Source of the DNA: Bacillota bacterium
GTDB taxonomy: Bacteria; Bacillota; Clostridia; Oscillospirales; Ruminococcaceae
NCBI GenBank assembly: GCA_023439835.1
Contig: JAEXUW010000021.1
Location: 62,001-126,000, forward strand
DNA: 64,000 nucleotides
Direction: 5' to 3'
Of the stretch, positions 27,166 through 36,091 are shown in pieces (position 1 is the first letter of the stretch; each line of letters opens with the position of its first letter). Under the pieces are notes generated by a model. The model did not search any database and was not told the DNA's origin. It worked only from the letters and a program-made list of their open reading frames with translations. Made by a program: the position numbers and the translations under genes.

Positions 27166-27655
27166 AATTATATTTGCAGCACTTTTTGCGGCACTAGTTA
27201 CTGTATCAATTTATTTTTTTCATATTCCTGTGGGAAACGGAATAGTTCACCTCGGCGACTCTTTCATATATCTAGGTGCGGTGCTGCTCCCTTTACCTTA
27301 TGGAATTGCCTCGGCTGCAATCGGAGGAGCTACCGCCGACCTTGTGAGCGGATATGCTGTTTATATCCTCCCGACGTTTATTATTAAGTCGGTTAATGCG
27401 GCATGCTTTTATGCAGCGAGAGTCAGCAAAACGAAAATAATAACCAAGCGCTCAATATCGGCGGCGGTAGTATCATCAATTATAACAGTAGTCGGATATT
27501 ATATTGTCGCTGTAATTTTATACGGCGGATGGAAGGCGCAGATGGTGGCTACAATACCGGGAAATCTAGTGCAGGCAGCAGGAAGCTTTGCGGTTTTTCT
27601 GGCAATAGGAATGGCGTTTGATACAGCGGGAGTAACACGGAGAATTCGTTTGTAA
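27146..27655 (+). CDS. ECF transporter S component, probably for vitamin B6
   Basis: 169-aa membrane protein with about five to six hydrophobic helices, typical of energy-coupling-factor substrate-binding subunits: an N-terminal FAALFAALVTVSIYFF, then VHLGDSFIYLGAVLLPLPYG and IGGATADLVSGY. The ATG at 27146 follows GGAGGG and lies 20 nt inside the kinase gene. EcfA and EcfT are not in the window and would be shared. Vitamin B6 as substrate is inferred only from the overlap with the kinase. Confidence 0.8.
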   Translation: MKSKTTRIIFAALFAALVTVSIYFFHIPVGNGIVHLGDSFIYLGAVLLPLPYGIASAAIGGATADLVSGYAVYILPTFIIKSVNAACFYAARVSKTKIITKRSISAAVVSSIITVVGYYIVAVILYGGWKAQMVATIPGNLVQAAGSFAVFLAIGMAFDTAGVTRRIRL

Positions 27656-27751
27656 TCGACAGGATTTGTGCCGTATCTAGTTTATTCCGCTCTGTTCATA
27701 ATAAATTTACATTTTTTGAAACTTAATTTTCGGAACATTAGTTCGGAATTC

Positions 27752-27794
27752 AACCCGATAAGCTGATTCAACATCAGTTTGTCGGGTTTTTTTA
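27752..27794 (+). terminator. Terminator upstream of the dcw cluster
   Basis: Two-step stem: AACCCGA (27752-27758) with TCGGGTT (27782-27788), and inner CTGAT / ATCAG, followed by a T run. Confidence 0.85.
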
Positions 27795-27861
27795 TGCACA
27801 ATTGATAATCATGTTGAGAAATTTTTGGCGGTTTTAAAATCTGGATTAGCGTTGAATTTGG

Positions 27862-27890
27862 TTGCAATTAATTAACATCTGCTGTATAAT
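27862..27890 (+). promoter_or_regulatory. Promoter of the dcw cluster
   Basis: TTGCAA (27862-27867), 17 nt, TATAAT (27885-27890), immediately upstream of the MraZ boxes. Confidence 0.82.
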
Positions 27891-27899
27891 CATATTACG

Positions 27900-27929
27900 G
27901 TGGTGAAAAGTGGTCCAAAGTGGTGCTCA
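27900..27929 (+). promoter_or_regulatory. Three MraZ boxes (autoregulatory operator)
   Basis: Three direct copies of GTGGT at 27900, 27910 and 27920, exactly 10 nt apart, just after the -10 box. MraZ is known to bind tandem G-rich repeats with helical-turn spacing upstream of its own gene. Binding here would block early transcription. Confidence 0.8.
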
Positions 27930-27952
27930 ATCCCTAAAAGGAGATGAACGGA

Positions 27953-28384
27953 ATGCCGTCAGGTATGTTAATGGGTACTTTTACTCATAATATGGATGTT
28001 AAGGGAAGAATGAATTTCCCGACAAAGCTCAGAGATCAAATCGGCGATTCGTTCATTATTACAAAAGGGCTCGACGGATGTCTTTTTGTTTATTCGAAAG
28101 AGGGGTTTGAGGAGCTTGCTGAAAAAATAAGGCAGGTGCCGCTTTCAAAAGGACGAGAGCTTCAGCGGTTTTTCATGGCTGGTGCATGCGAGGCAGAGGC
28201 GGACAAGCAGGGGCGGATACTGATTCCGCAGGCGCTTCGTGAATATGCAAGTCTTGAAACTAACGTTGTTGTCATCGGCGCTTCAACAAGGGCGGAAATC
28301 TGGGACAAGTCCAAGTGGGACAGATTTAACGAGGAGTTCACAGAAAACAAGCTTGAGGAAGCCATGGAGGGCATTGATTTTTAA
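27953..28384 (+). CDS. mraZ: Transcriptional regulator MraZ
   Basis: 143-aa DNA-binding protein with two AbrB-like MraZ domains: MGTFTHNMDVKGRMNFP followed by a copy around AEADKQGRILIPQALREYA, each with the D-x-KGR / DKQGR signature. It heads and represses the dcw operon through the boxes just upstream. The ATG at 27953 has AGGAG 8 nt upstream; an ATG at 27944 touches the ribosome binding site and is unlikely. Confidence 0.93.
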   Translation: MPSGMLMGTFTHNMDVKGRMNFPTKLRDQIGDSFIITKGLDGCLFVYSKEGFEELAEKIRQVPLSKGRELQRFFMAGACEAEADKQGRILIPQALREYASLETNVVVIGASTRAEIWDKSKWDRFNEEFTENKLEEAMEGIDF

Positions 28385-28428
28385 GCATCAGGCTAAAAGA
28401 ATTGCTTAGAGAAAGGATTTAAAAGTAA

Positions 28429-29367
28429 GTGGAATTTAAACATGTATCCGTGCTTTTAAATGAATCGATTGACGGGCTTGACATAAAACCCGATGGGATT
28501 TATGTCGATGCGACCGCAGGCGGGGCAGGGCATTCAACAGAAATCGCAAAGCGCCTGACTTCAGGACAGCTTATAGCGCTTGACCGTGACCCGACGGCTG
28601 TGCAGATCGCATCTGATCGATTAAAGGACTTTAATGCCAAAGTGGTAAGAGCGAATTATTCCGAGCTTGACAGTGTGCTTTTTGAAATGAATATTGATTC
28701 AGTTGACGGTGTTCTTCTCGATTTGGGGGTATCTTCACATCAGCTTGATACGCTTGAGAGAGGGTTTTCATATCATCTTGACGCACCTCTCGACATGAGG
28801 ATGAGCCAAGAGGGGATCAGCGCAAAGGAAATTGTGAATGAGTATTCATACGAACAGCTTTCCCGCATTATTTTTGAATTTGGTGAAGAAAAATTCTCCC
28901 GCAATATTGCATCACGTATTATCAGGGAAAGGGAGATTAACCCCATTGAAACCACGGCACAGCTTGCACAAATCATAAAAGAGTCAGTCCCCGCGAAGGT
29001 GAGAAGAGAGAAAAATCCATGCAAAAAAACCTTTCAGGCAATACGCATTGCCGTGAACAGTGAGTTTGAGCATCTTTCAGAGGGGCTTGACAAAGCGTTT
29101 GAGGCTCTAAGTCCAGGCGGACGACTGGTTGTAATAACCTTTCATTCTCTTGAGGACAGGCTTGTCAAGCAAAGATTTGCTGGCTGGTGCAAGGGCTGTG
29201 TTTGCCCCCCGGACTTTCCGGTGTGCGTGTGCGGAAAAAAGCCACGCGGAAAGCTTATAAACAAAAAACCGCTTGAAGCAACTCAGGCGGAGCTTGAACA
29301 GAACAAAAGAAGCAGAAGCGCCAAATTACGGATTATTGAAAAAATTCAGCAAAATGGGGTGATATAA
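28429..29367 (+). CDS. rsmH: 16S rRNA (cytosine(1402)-N4)-methyltransferase RsmH
   Basis: 312-aa SAM-dependent enzyme (formerly MraW) methylating C1402 in the ribosomal P site. The N-terminal HVSVLLNESIDGL, the SAM motif DATAGGAGHS, LLDLGVSSHQLD and ITFHSLEDRLVK are family hallmarks. It begins with GTG. It also has a Cys-rich insert near residue 260 (CKGCVCPPDFPVCVCG), common in Firmicutes. The ftsL-like gene starts right at its stop codon. Confidence 0.94.
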   Translation: MEFKHVSVLLNESIDGLDIKPDGIYVDATAGGAGHSTEIAKRLTSGQLIALDRDPTAVQIASDRLKDFNAKVVRANYSELDSVLFEMNIDSVDGVLLDLGVSSHQLDTLERGFSYHLDAPLDMRMSQEGISAKEIVNEYSYEQLSRIIFEFGEEKFSRNIASRIIREREINPIETTAQLAQIIKESVPAKVRREKNPCKKTFQAIRIAVNSEFEHLSEGLDKAFEALSPGGRLVVITFHSLEDRLVKQRFAGWCKGCVCPPDFPVCVCGKKPRGKLINKKPLEATQAELEQNKRSRSAKLRIIEKIQQNGVI

Positions 29368-29838
29368 TTGTCAAAGCCAAACAATCTGGCATATGATTTT
29401 TCGGTTTATGAGCCGGTGCGAAAAACCGAACCAGTCAGAAAAATTCAGGTAAAGAAAAATACGCAGAGTCAGAATGTATCAACTTTTTTTGTAATAGTAA
29501 GTGCTGTTGCAATAGCATTTCTTCTGTGTGCAATCATCTATGGAAAAGCAGAGGAAAGCAGGCTATATAACGAAGCTTCCAAGATTGAAAGACAGATCGC
29601 TCTTATTAACGATGAGAATGTGAGAATGCAGTCTGAACTTGAGGCTAGGACAAATATAAGAAACGTCGAGGATTATGCTGAAAATGTTCTTGGACTTCAG
29701 AAGCTTGACAAGACTCAAATTGAGTATATAGAGCTTCAGAAGGAAAATGTAATCATGGTAATGGAAGAAAAGAACAACAATGTGTTCGTAAAAATTAAGA
29801 ACTGGTTCGACAATGCTTTGGAATATATTGGGGCATAG
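29368..29838 (+). CDS. ftsL: FtsL-like septum protein
   Basis: 156-aa bitopic protein with a short cytoplasmic segment, one membrane helix (about residues 36-56, FFVIVSAVAIAFLLCAIIYG), then a coiled coil (residues of about 65-95) and the conserved stretch VEDYAENVLGLQKLDKTQ. It would form the FtsL-DivIC-DivIB complex of the divisome. Identity rests on topology and position between rsmH and the PBP. It starts with TTG straight after the rsmH stop. Confidence 0.85.
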   Translation: MSKPNNLAYDFSVYEPVRKTEPVRKIQVKKNTQSQNVSTFFVIVSAVAIAFLLCAIIYGKAEESRLYNEASKIERQIALINDENVRMQSELEARTNIRNVEDYAENVLGLQKLDKTQIEYIELQKENVIMVMEEKNNNVFVKIKNWFDNALEYIGA

Positions 29839-29859
29839 TGAATAAAATATACTGTCAGT

Positions 29860-29922
29860 GAAAGTTAAGCTATACTCCACAAATGAAAGCCTTTTACGGC
29901 ATGGGGTTTAGACTTGACTTTC
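29860..29922 (+). other. Long intergenic hairpin between ftsL and the PBP gene
   Basis: Arm 29860-29878 (GAAAGTTAAGCTATACTCC) pairs with 29903-29922 (GGGGTTTAGACTTGACTTTC) with one bulge, one T-T mismatch and two G-T wobbles. The apex contains GCC/GGC and ATG/CAT pairings. No T run follows, so it is not a standard terminator. It ends 28 nt before the PBP start codon. Confidence 0.6.
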
Positions 29923-29950
29923 TTCATATCATGTATTTGAGGAGGGTAAT

Positions 29951-32170
29951 ATGTCTGACAAACCGACTTCTTTGATGAAGCGGAGACTTAATGTCTTTGT
30001 GGCTCTGGCACTGGTTCTATTCACTGTTTGGATAATTATTAACCTTGCAACAGTATCGATTAAAGAGGGCGAAAAATATCAGCAGATTGCTAACAGCCAG
30101 CAATTTCAGGCAAGAGTAATATATGCAAACCGTGGCAATATTCTAGACCGAAACGGCAATATACTTGCAACAAGTGCAACTGTATATACGGTATTTATTG
30201 ATCCGGTAATGGTTAAGGAAAATGATATTAAAAAGCTTGACCTTATCTGTGAGAAATTATCCGAAATTCTCGGCATGAGTAAAGATGATATAAGAGCAAA
30301 AGCTGCGAAATCAAGCCGTTATGAGTTCTTGAAAAGAAAGGTTGATAAAACAGTCGCCGATAAGGTTAATGCTTTTATAAAAGAAGAAAAGCTGTCTTGT
30401 ATCGGTGTTGACCCAGATACGCAGAGAATTTATCCGCATAATGATTTAGCAGCAAGTGTAATAGGCTTCACAAATTATGACGGAAACGGAATATATGGTC
30501 TTGAAAAATACTATGACGAGTATCTTTCGGGCATAAACGGAAAGATTATTTCGGCGAAGGACGGCAGGGGAGCTGATATGCCCTATCGTTATGAACAGAA
30601 CTTTCCGGCTTCAGATGGCAATACGCTTGTTTTAAATATTGACCTTGTGCTTCAGTATTATGTTGAGAAGGAGCTCAAGAGGGCTGTTGAGGAGCATGGA
30701 GCCAATAACAGAGCCTGTGCGATAATTATGAACGTCAAAACGGGGCAGATTTTGGCGATGGCAACAGAGCCCGATTTTGACTTAAATAATCCGACTGAAA
30801 TTTATGATCCGAAGGTTGCCGCCACGATAAACGCAATTTTAGACCCTGAAGAAAAACAAAAGGCAACGGCGGTAGCGTGGGAACAGCAGTGGAAAAACAA
30901 AGCGATTACAGAGCTTTATAATCCAGGCTCAGTTTTTAAGGTTATTACCGGCTCTTCAGCACTTGAGGAAAAAGTAATTTCGATGACTGATGTATTCACC
31001 TGTACCGGTTCGATAAAAGTCGGTGGAGAAACCTTTCATTGTTGGTCGAATAAAGCCCATGGGCCTCAGACTTTTGTTGAGGCAATGACGAACTCCTGCA
31101 ACCCGGCTTTTGTTGAAATAGGACAGCGGCTTGGTGTGCATTTGTTTAGTGAGTATTTTTCAGCATACGGTTTAGATAAAAGAACAGGTATTGACCTTCC
31201 CGGTGAATCAGGAAGTATTTATCATTCGGAAGATACTATGACCGTCGTTGACCTTGCGGCATCCTCATTTGGTCAGTCAAATAAAATCACACCGCTTCAG
31301 ATGATAACAGCATATGCGGCTGTTGTAAACGGCGGAGAGCTTGTTACTCCTTATGTAGTTAATAAAATCGTTGATAAGGACGGCAATGTTGTTAAGCAGT
31401 TTGAGCCTCAGATTAAGCGTCAGGTTATTTCTGAGGAAACCTCAAAGCTCATGCGTGAAACGCTTGAAACCGTTGTTGTGACAAACGGCGGAAGTAATGC
31501 ATACATACAAGGCTATCGCATCGGCGGAAAGTCGGGAACGTCACAGAAAATCGACGAATATGGTGAGGCTGGTCGTCAAATATACGTTTCTTCATATGTT
31601 GGCTTTGCCCCCGCTAATGACCCTGAAATTATAATGCTTGTAATGGTTGACGAGCCGTCAAACGGTAAGTATTATGGTAGTCTTGTGGCTTCACCAGTTG
31701 TTTCAAATGTTTTTAAGGAGGCTTTGCCTTATCTAGGCTACTTCCCTGAATATACCGCTGAGGAATATTCTAATATGGATATCAGCATACCTGATGTTGT
31801 CGGTGCTGAGTCCGCTAAAGCTAAATCAACACTTGAAGCTATCGGCTTGACTGTTGACGTAGTAGGAAGCGGAGCAAACGTAATCAAACAGGTTCCCGCA
31901 AGCGGAAGCACAATGCCGAGAACGGGTAAAGTAATACTTTACACCGAGGAGACAGGAAGCGAACAGCTTGTAACTGTGCCTAATGTTTTGAATATGTCGC
32001 TTCAGGAGGCTAATATTGCTATCACCAACGCAGGGCTGAATTTCAAGCCAGTTGGGGGAGCGGCAAACCATTCAGGCGCTTTTGCATACGCACAGAATTA
32101 CAATGGTGTGCTGGTGCCGAAATATACTGTTGTTGAGGTAACGTTTGTTGCCAACGATGAAACCGGATAA
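29951..32170 (+). CDS. spoVD: Class B penicillin-binding protein with PASTA domains (SpoVD/FtsI type)
   Basis: 739-aa transpeptidase for septal or cortex peptidoglycan. N-terminal membrane helix (about 12-32), dimerisation domain (RGNILDRNGNILATS), transpeptidase domain with S-x2-K (Ser327-Lys330 in NPGSVFK), SxN (FGQSN) and KSGTSQK, then two C-terminal PASTA domains (IPDVVGAESAKAKSTL; VPNVLNMSLQEANIAI). It is the only PBP in the cluster, so it may serve division (FtsI) rather than, or as well as, sporulation (SpoVD). Confidence 0.92.
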   Translation: MSDKPTSLMKRRLNVFVALALVLFTVWIIINLATVSIKEGEKYQQIANSQQFQARVIYANRGNILDRNGNILATSATVYTVFIDPVMVKENDIKKLDLICEKLSEILGMSKDDIRAKAAKSSRYEFLKRKVDKTVADKVNAFIKEEKLSCIGVDPDTQRIYPHNDLAASVIGFTNYDGNGIYGLEKYYDEYLSGINGKIISAKDGRGADMPYRYEQNFPASDGNTLVLNIDLVLQYYVEKELKRAVEEHGANNRACAIIMNVKTGQILAMATEPDFDLNNPTEIYDPKVAATINAILDPEEKQKATAVAWEQQWKNKAITELYNPGSVFKVITGSSALEEKVISMTDVFTCTGSIKVGGETFHCWSNKAHGPQTFVEAMTNSCNPAFVEIGQRLGVHLFSEYFSAYGLDKRTGIDLPGESGSIYHSEDTMTVVDLAASSFGQSNKITPLQMITAYAAVVNGGELVTPYVVNKIVDKDGNVVKQFEPQIKRQVISEETSKLMRETLETVVVTNGGSNAYIQGYRIGGKSGTSQKIDEYGEAGRQIYVSSYVGFAPANDPEIIMLVMVDEPSNGKYYGSLVASPVVSNVFKEALPYLGYFPEYTAEEYSNMDISIPDVVGAESAKAKSTLEAIGLTVDVVGSGANVIKQVPASGSTMPRTGKVILYTEETGSEQLVTVPNVLNMSLQEANIAITNAGLNFKPVGGAANHSGAFAYAQNYNGVLVPKYTVVEVTFVANDETG

Positions 32171-32193
32171 ATTTTTAGACAGGGGGCTTTCTT

Positions 32194-33627
32194 TTGAAGC
32201 TTCATAAATTACTCCATTCAATTGCTCTGACAAAGCTTGCTGATACTGAAATAACCGATGTGACCTCAGATACAAGAAGGGTAAAAGATGGATGTCTGTT
32301 CGTTTGTATCAAAGGGCAGAAGTTCGACGGTCACTTGGCTGCCGCTGAAATGCTTGAGAAGGGTGCATCGGCGGTTGTTACAGAATATGATTTGGGACTT
32401 GAAAGACAGATTATCGTCGAGAATACAAGAAAAGCATATCCCTGTCTTTGTGCAAATTTCTTTGACCGCCCTGATTTGAAACTGAAAATTATCGGCGTGA
32501 CTGGAACAAACGGCAAAACGACAATAACAACGGTTACTAAAAAAATCCTGACTATGCTTGGTCATAAATCAGGGCTTATAGGAACAAGCCATAATGAAAT
32601 AGGCGATGAAATTCTTCATACCGAGCGAACAACACCCGAGCCGTATGACCTTTATGAGCTATTCAAGAAAATGGCGGATTCAGGCTGTGAGTATGCAGTA
32701 ATGGAGGTTTCGTCGCAAGCGTTAGAACAGCAAAGAATTGGTCCCGTTCATTTTTCGGCGGCGGTATTCACAAATCTGACTCAGGACCATCTAGATGTTC
32801 ACGCAACGATGGAGAATTATTATCAAGCGAAGAAGAAGCTATTTGAAATATGTGATTTTGCAGTAATAAACGCAGACGACGAAGCCGGACGAAGATACTT
32901 CAGCGAAATAACCTGCTCGAAATACAGCTTTTCGGTTAATGGATTTGCTGATTATTATGCCGATTGTATAAAGCTCACTTCAAGCGGGAGCACTTTTTGG
33001 TTTTCAGACGGAGTAAAAACCTATCCTGTTGAATTTTCAATGCCCGGACTTTTTAATGTATCGAATCTTACAGCGGTTATCGCCTGTCTTGAAAGACTCG
33101 GCTTTGATACCGGAAAGGTTATTGAAGCAGCGGCAAGATGCACTGGCGTTAAGGGCAGGGCTGAAATTATCCCGACAGGACGTGACTTCACCGTAATTTG
33201 TGATTACGCACATACTCCCGATGCGCTGGAAAACATTCTTCCTAACGTCAGAAATTATACGGAAGGGCGACTAATCTGTCTGTTCGGCTGCGGCGGGAAC
33301 AGGGACGCTAGAAAACGCCCGCTAATGGCGGCGGCGGCGGCACGACACAGCGACCTTCTTATAATTACTTCAGACAATCCGCGCGATGAAGAGCCAGAAA
33401 TGATAATTGATGATATTCTAAAGGGGCTTGACGGCTTTGATATAGAATATCTTACTGTTACCGACCGGCGTGAGGCTATTTATCAAGCTCTTAAAATCGC
33501 AAAAGCCGGCGACATAATTGTTCTAGCTGGAAAAGGGCATGAGGATTATCAGGTTTTGAAAAATGATGAAAAAATTCACTTTGATGAAAGAGAAATTGTT
33601 GCTGAAGGGTTGAAGCTTCTTGACTGA
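32194..33627 (+). CDS. murE: UDP-MurNAc-L-Ala-D-Glu:meso-diaminopimelate ligase MurE
   Basis: 477-aa Mur ligase adding the third residue of the peptidoglycan stem peptide. ATP loop GVTGTNGKTTI, the central EVSSQALEQQR, and the C-terminal SDNPRDEEP; DNPR is the signature for meso-diaminopimelate rather than lysine. It starts with TTG after GGGGG. The order murE-murF follows the PBP gene as usual. Confidence 0.94.
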   Translation: MKLHKLLHSIALTKLADTEITDVTSDTRRVKDGCLFVCIKGQKFDGHLAAAEMLEKGASAVVTEYDLGLERQIIVENTRKAYPCLCANFFDRPDLKLKIIGVTGTNGKTTITTVTKKILTMLGHKSGLIGTSHNEIGDEILHTERTTPEPYDLYELFKKMADSGCEYAVMEVSSQALEQQRIGPVHFSAAVFTNLTQDHLDVHATMENYYQAKKKLFEICDFAVINADDEAGRRYFSEITCSKYSFSVNGFADYYADCIKLTSSGSTFWFSDGVKTYPVEFSMPGLFNVSNLTAVIACLERLGFDTGKVIEAAARCTGVKGRAEIIPTGRDFTVICDYAHTPDALENILPNVRNYTEGRLICLFGCGGNRDARKRPLMAAAAARHSDLLIITSDNPRDEEPEMIIDDILKGLDGFDIEYLTVTDRREAIYQALKIAKAGDIIVLAGKGHEDYQVLKNDEKIHFDEREIVAEGLKLLD

Positions 33628-33648
33628 AAGCGGCGTTGGGGTATAAAT

Positions 33649-35013
33649 ATGGAAGAACTAACTTTATATGAAATAATCAAAGCGGTTGACGGCAGTTTTG
33701 GATATCCGGGTAAAGATATTGTCACCTCGATTTCAACCGATACAAGAAGGATTGAACAGGGCGGAGTATTTTTTGCGCTCAAGGGTGAAAAATTTGACGG
33801 TCATGATTTTGTGCCAAAGGCGATTGAGCTAGGCGCAACGGCAGCTGTTACAGAGCGACCGGTTGACGGCGCAAGGTGTATTATTGTTGACAGTGTAAAC
33901 AAAGCGCTTCTTGACATTGCTTCATATTATAGAAGCAGGTTTTCTCCTGTCCTTGTTGGCGTTACCGGAAGTGTCGGAAAAACTACCACGAAGGAAATGA
34001 TTGCGCTTGTACTTTCTTCAAAGTATAATACTTTGAAAACCACAGGTAATCTAAACAATGAAATCGGGCTCCCCCTGACGCTTCTTGAGCTGAATTCTAA
34101 GCATGAAGCCGCTGTAATTGAAATGGGCATGAGCGATTTCGGTGAAATATCAAGGCTTTCAATGTGTTCACGTCCGACAATCGGTGTGATAACAAACATT
34201 GGTTATTCACATATTCAAAATCTAGGCTCTAGAGAGGGTATTCTTAAAGCAAAGCTTGAAATCATCGACGGTATGTCACCTGATTCACCGCTGATATTAA
34301 ACGGTGACGATGATATGCTTTTGAGCACTAAGGGTAATTTGGGAAGAAGTCAGATTTATTACGGAATACAAAACACTGAGGTTGATGTTTTTGCTTCTAA
34401 TGTAATAACCGAGAACGGCAAAACTCTTTTCACAATAAATTATTGGGGAAAGCAAATAGAGGCACAGCTAAACTGTATAGGCAGTCATAATGTCATGAAT
34501 TCACTTGCCGCATTTTGCGTTGGGATATCAGCGGATATTGAGCCGAATGATATAGTGAATGCAATAGCACGGTTTGTGCCGGAGGGTTTAAGGCAGAGTG
34601 TCGTGCGAAAAGGCGAACAGACTGTTATTATCGACTGCTACAACGCCTCGCCCGATTCGATGAAGGCGTCATTAGCGGTATTATCAGAGCTTTCACCGAT
34701 GCCGGGTGGAAGACGAATTGCAGTGCTTGGGGATATGCTTGAGCTCGGAGCGGCGTCCGCCGAGCTTCATTCAAAGGTTGGCGAGTATGTCAGAAATTCT
34801 AAAGCAGATGTGCTGATTTGTTATGGTATTGAAGCTTCACATATAAAAAAGGCCGCTGAGAAGTCAGAAGGAATTCAGTTCTATCTATTCAGCGAAAAGG
34901 CTAAGCTGACAGACTTTCTCAAAGGCTTCATCAAGAAAAACGATTTACTTTTATTTAAGGCGAGTCGAGGCATGAAGCTTGAGGAAGTTATTGACGGACT
35001 CTATAAAAATTAA
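33649..35013 (+). CDS. murF: UDP-MurNAc-tripeptide:D-Ala-D-Ala ligase MurF
   Basis: 454-aa Mur ligase that attaches D-Ala-D-Ala to the stem peptide. ATP loop GVTGSVGKTTTKEM, then NLNNEIGLPLTLL, EMGMSDFGEI and the C-terminal YNASPDSMKASL and VLGDMLELG. 21 nt separate it from murE; mraY follows 24 nt later. Confidence 0.94.
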   Translation: MEELTLYEIIKAVDGSFGYPGKDIVTSISTDTRRIEQGGVFFALKGEKFDGHDFVPKAIELGATAAVTERPVDGARCIIVDSVNKALLDIASYYRSRFSPVLVGVTGSVGKTTTKEMIALVLSSKYNTLKTTGNLNNEIGLPLTLLELNSKHEAAVIEMGMSDFGEISRLSMCSRPTIGVITNIGYSHIQNLGSREGILKAKLEIIDGMSPDSPLILNGDDDMLLSTKGNLGRSQIYYGIQNTEVDVFASNVITENGKTLFTINYWGKQIEAQLNCIGSHNVMNSLAAFCVGISADIEPNDIVNAIARFVPEGLRQSVVRKGEQTVIIDCYNASPDSMKASLAVLSELSPMPGGRRIAVLGDMLELGAASAELHSKVGEYVRNSKADVLICYGIEASHIKKAAEKSEGIQFYLFSEKAKLTDFLKGFIKKNDLLLFKASRGMKLEEVIDGLYKN

Positions 35014-35037
35014 GATATAATTAAAGGAGCATTAGCT

Positions 35038-36072
35038 ATGCCATTCTGGGTTAATATTGTAGTTTCATTTATCGCATTTGGTATAACGGCACTCAGTGGG
35101 TTTATTCTTATTCCTTATTTAAGAAAAATCAAGTGCGGTCAGACAATTCTTGATATAGGGCCGAAATGGCATAAGGGAAAGCAGGGAACCCCGACTATGG
35201 GCGGCTTTATGTTTGTTTTCGGAATAGTAGCGGCGGTGCTTTTCGGTTATGCTTATTTGCGAACAAAAGGCATTAATTCTTCATTAGAATGGTCAGACAG
35301 AAACGGTCTAAAGCTTTTCACCGGATTATTGATGGCTCTGCTTTTTATGGGGGTAGGCTTTTTAGACGATTATATTAAGGTCGTGAAAAAAAGAAATCTT
35401 GGACTTAAAGCAAAGCAAAAACTTTTATTGCAGATTCTTATTTCAGGCGGATATCTATTTGTTATGAATATGCTTGGTGAAAAATCCACTTCGGTTTTTC
35501 TCCCTGTTCTAGGAAGCGTTAATTTCGGGGTTTTCTATTATCCTCTCATGGTGATTTTCATAATTTTTATAGTCAATTCGGTTAATCTTACCGACGGAGT
35601 AGACGGGCTGTGCGGCTCGGTTACCGTAATAGCCTCACTTTCATTTTTAATGATGTTTGTTTTGATGGAAAACTGGGAGTATTCAGTGTACGCTATTGCT
35701 GTTGCTGGCGGATGTCTTGGCTTTCTTCTTTGGAATCTCAATCCCGCAAAGGTTTTCATGGGCGATACAGGCTCAATGTTCTTGGGTGGAACAATAGTAG
35801 CACTTGGCTTTGCGACAGGATATCATATACTGCTTATCATGACCGGAATAATTTATATATGTGAATCACTCTCGGTAATATTACAGGTTATCAGCTTTAA
35901 AACAACTGGTAAGCGTATATTCAAAATGAGCCCTATTCATCATCATTTTGAAATGTCCGGTTGGGGCGAATATAAAATTGTAATTGTATTTTCTCTGATT
36001 ACACTTGTAGTGGGCAGTATATCGGTGCTTTATGTCTATCAGCTCATATCTGACATAGTCACATTGAAATAA
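35038..36072 (+). CDS. mraY: Phospho-MurNAc-pentapeptide transferase MraY
   Basis: 344-aa integral membrane enzyme with about ten helices, forming lipid I from UDP-MurNAc-pentapeptide and undecaprenyl phosphate. Motifs: GTPTMGG, FLDDYIKV (the Asp pair), NLTDGVDGL, FMGDTGSMFLGG and SPIHHHFE. All catalytic Asp and His residues are present. In most dcw clusters murD follows; here ftsW comes next. Confidence 0.95.
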   Translation: MPFWVNIVVSFIAFGITALSGFILIPYLRKIKCGQTILDIGPKWHKGKQGTPTMGGFMFVFGIVAAVLFGYAYLRTKGINSSLEWSDRNGLKLFTGLLMALLFMGVGFLDDYIKVVKKRNLGLKAKQKLLLQILISGGYLFVMNMLGEKSTSVFLPVLGSVNFGVFYYPLMVIFIIFIVNSVNLTDGVDGLCGSVTVIASLSFLMMFVLMENWEYSVYAIAVAGGCLGFLLWNLNPAKVFMGDTGSMFLGGTIVALGFATGYHILLIMTGIIYICESLSVILQVISFKTTGKRIFKMSPIHHHFEMSGWGEYKIVIVFSLITLVVGSISVLYVYQLISDIVTLK

Positions 36073-36091
36073 CCGTAAGGGAGGAACTCTT

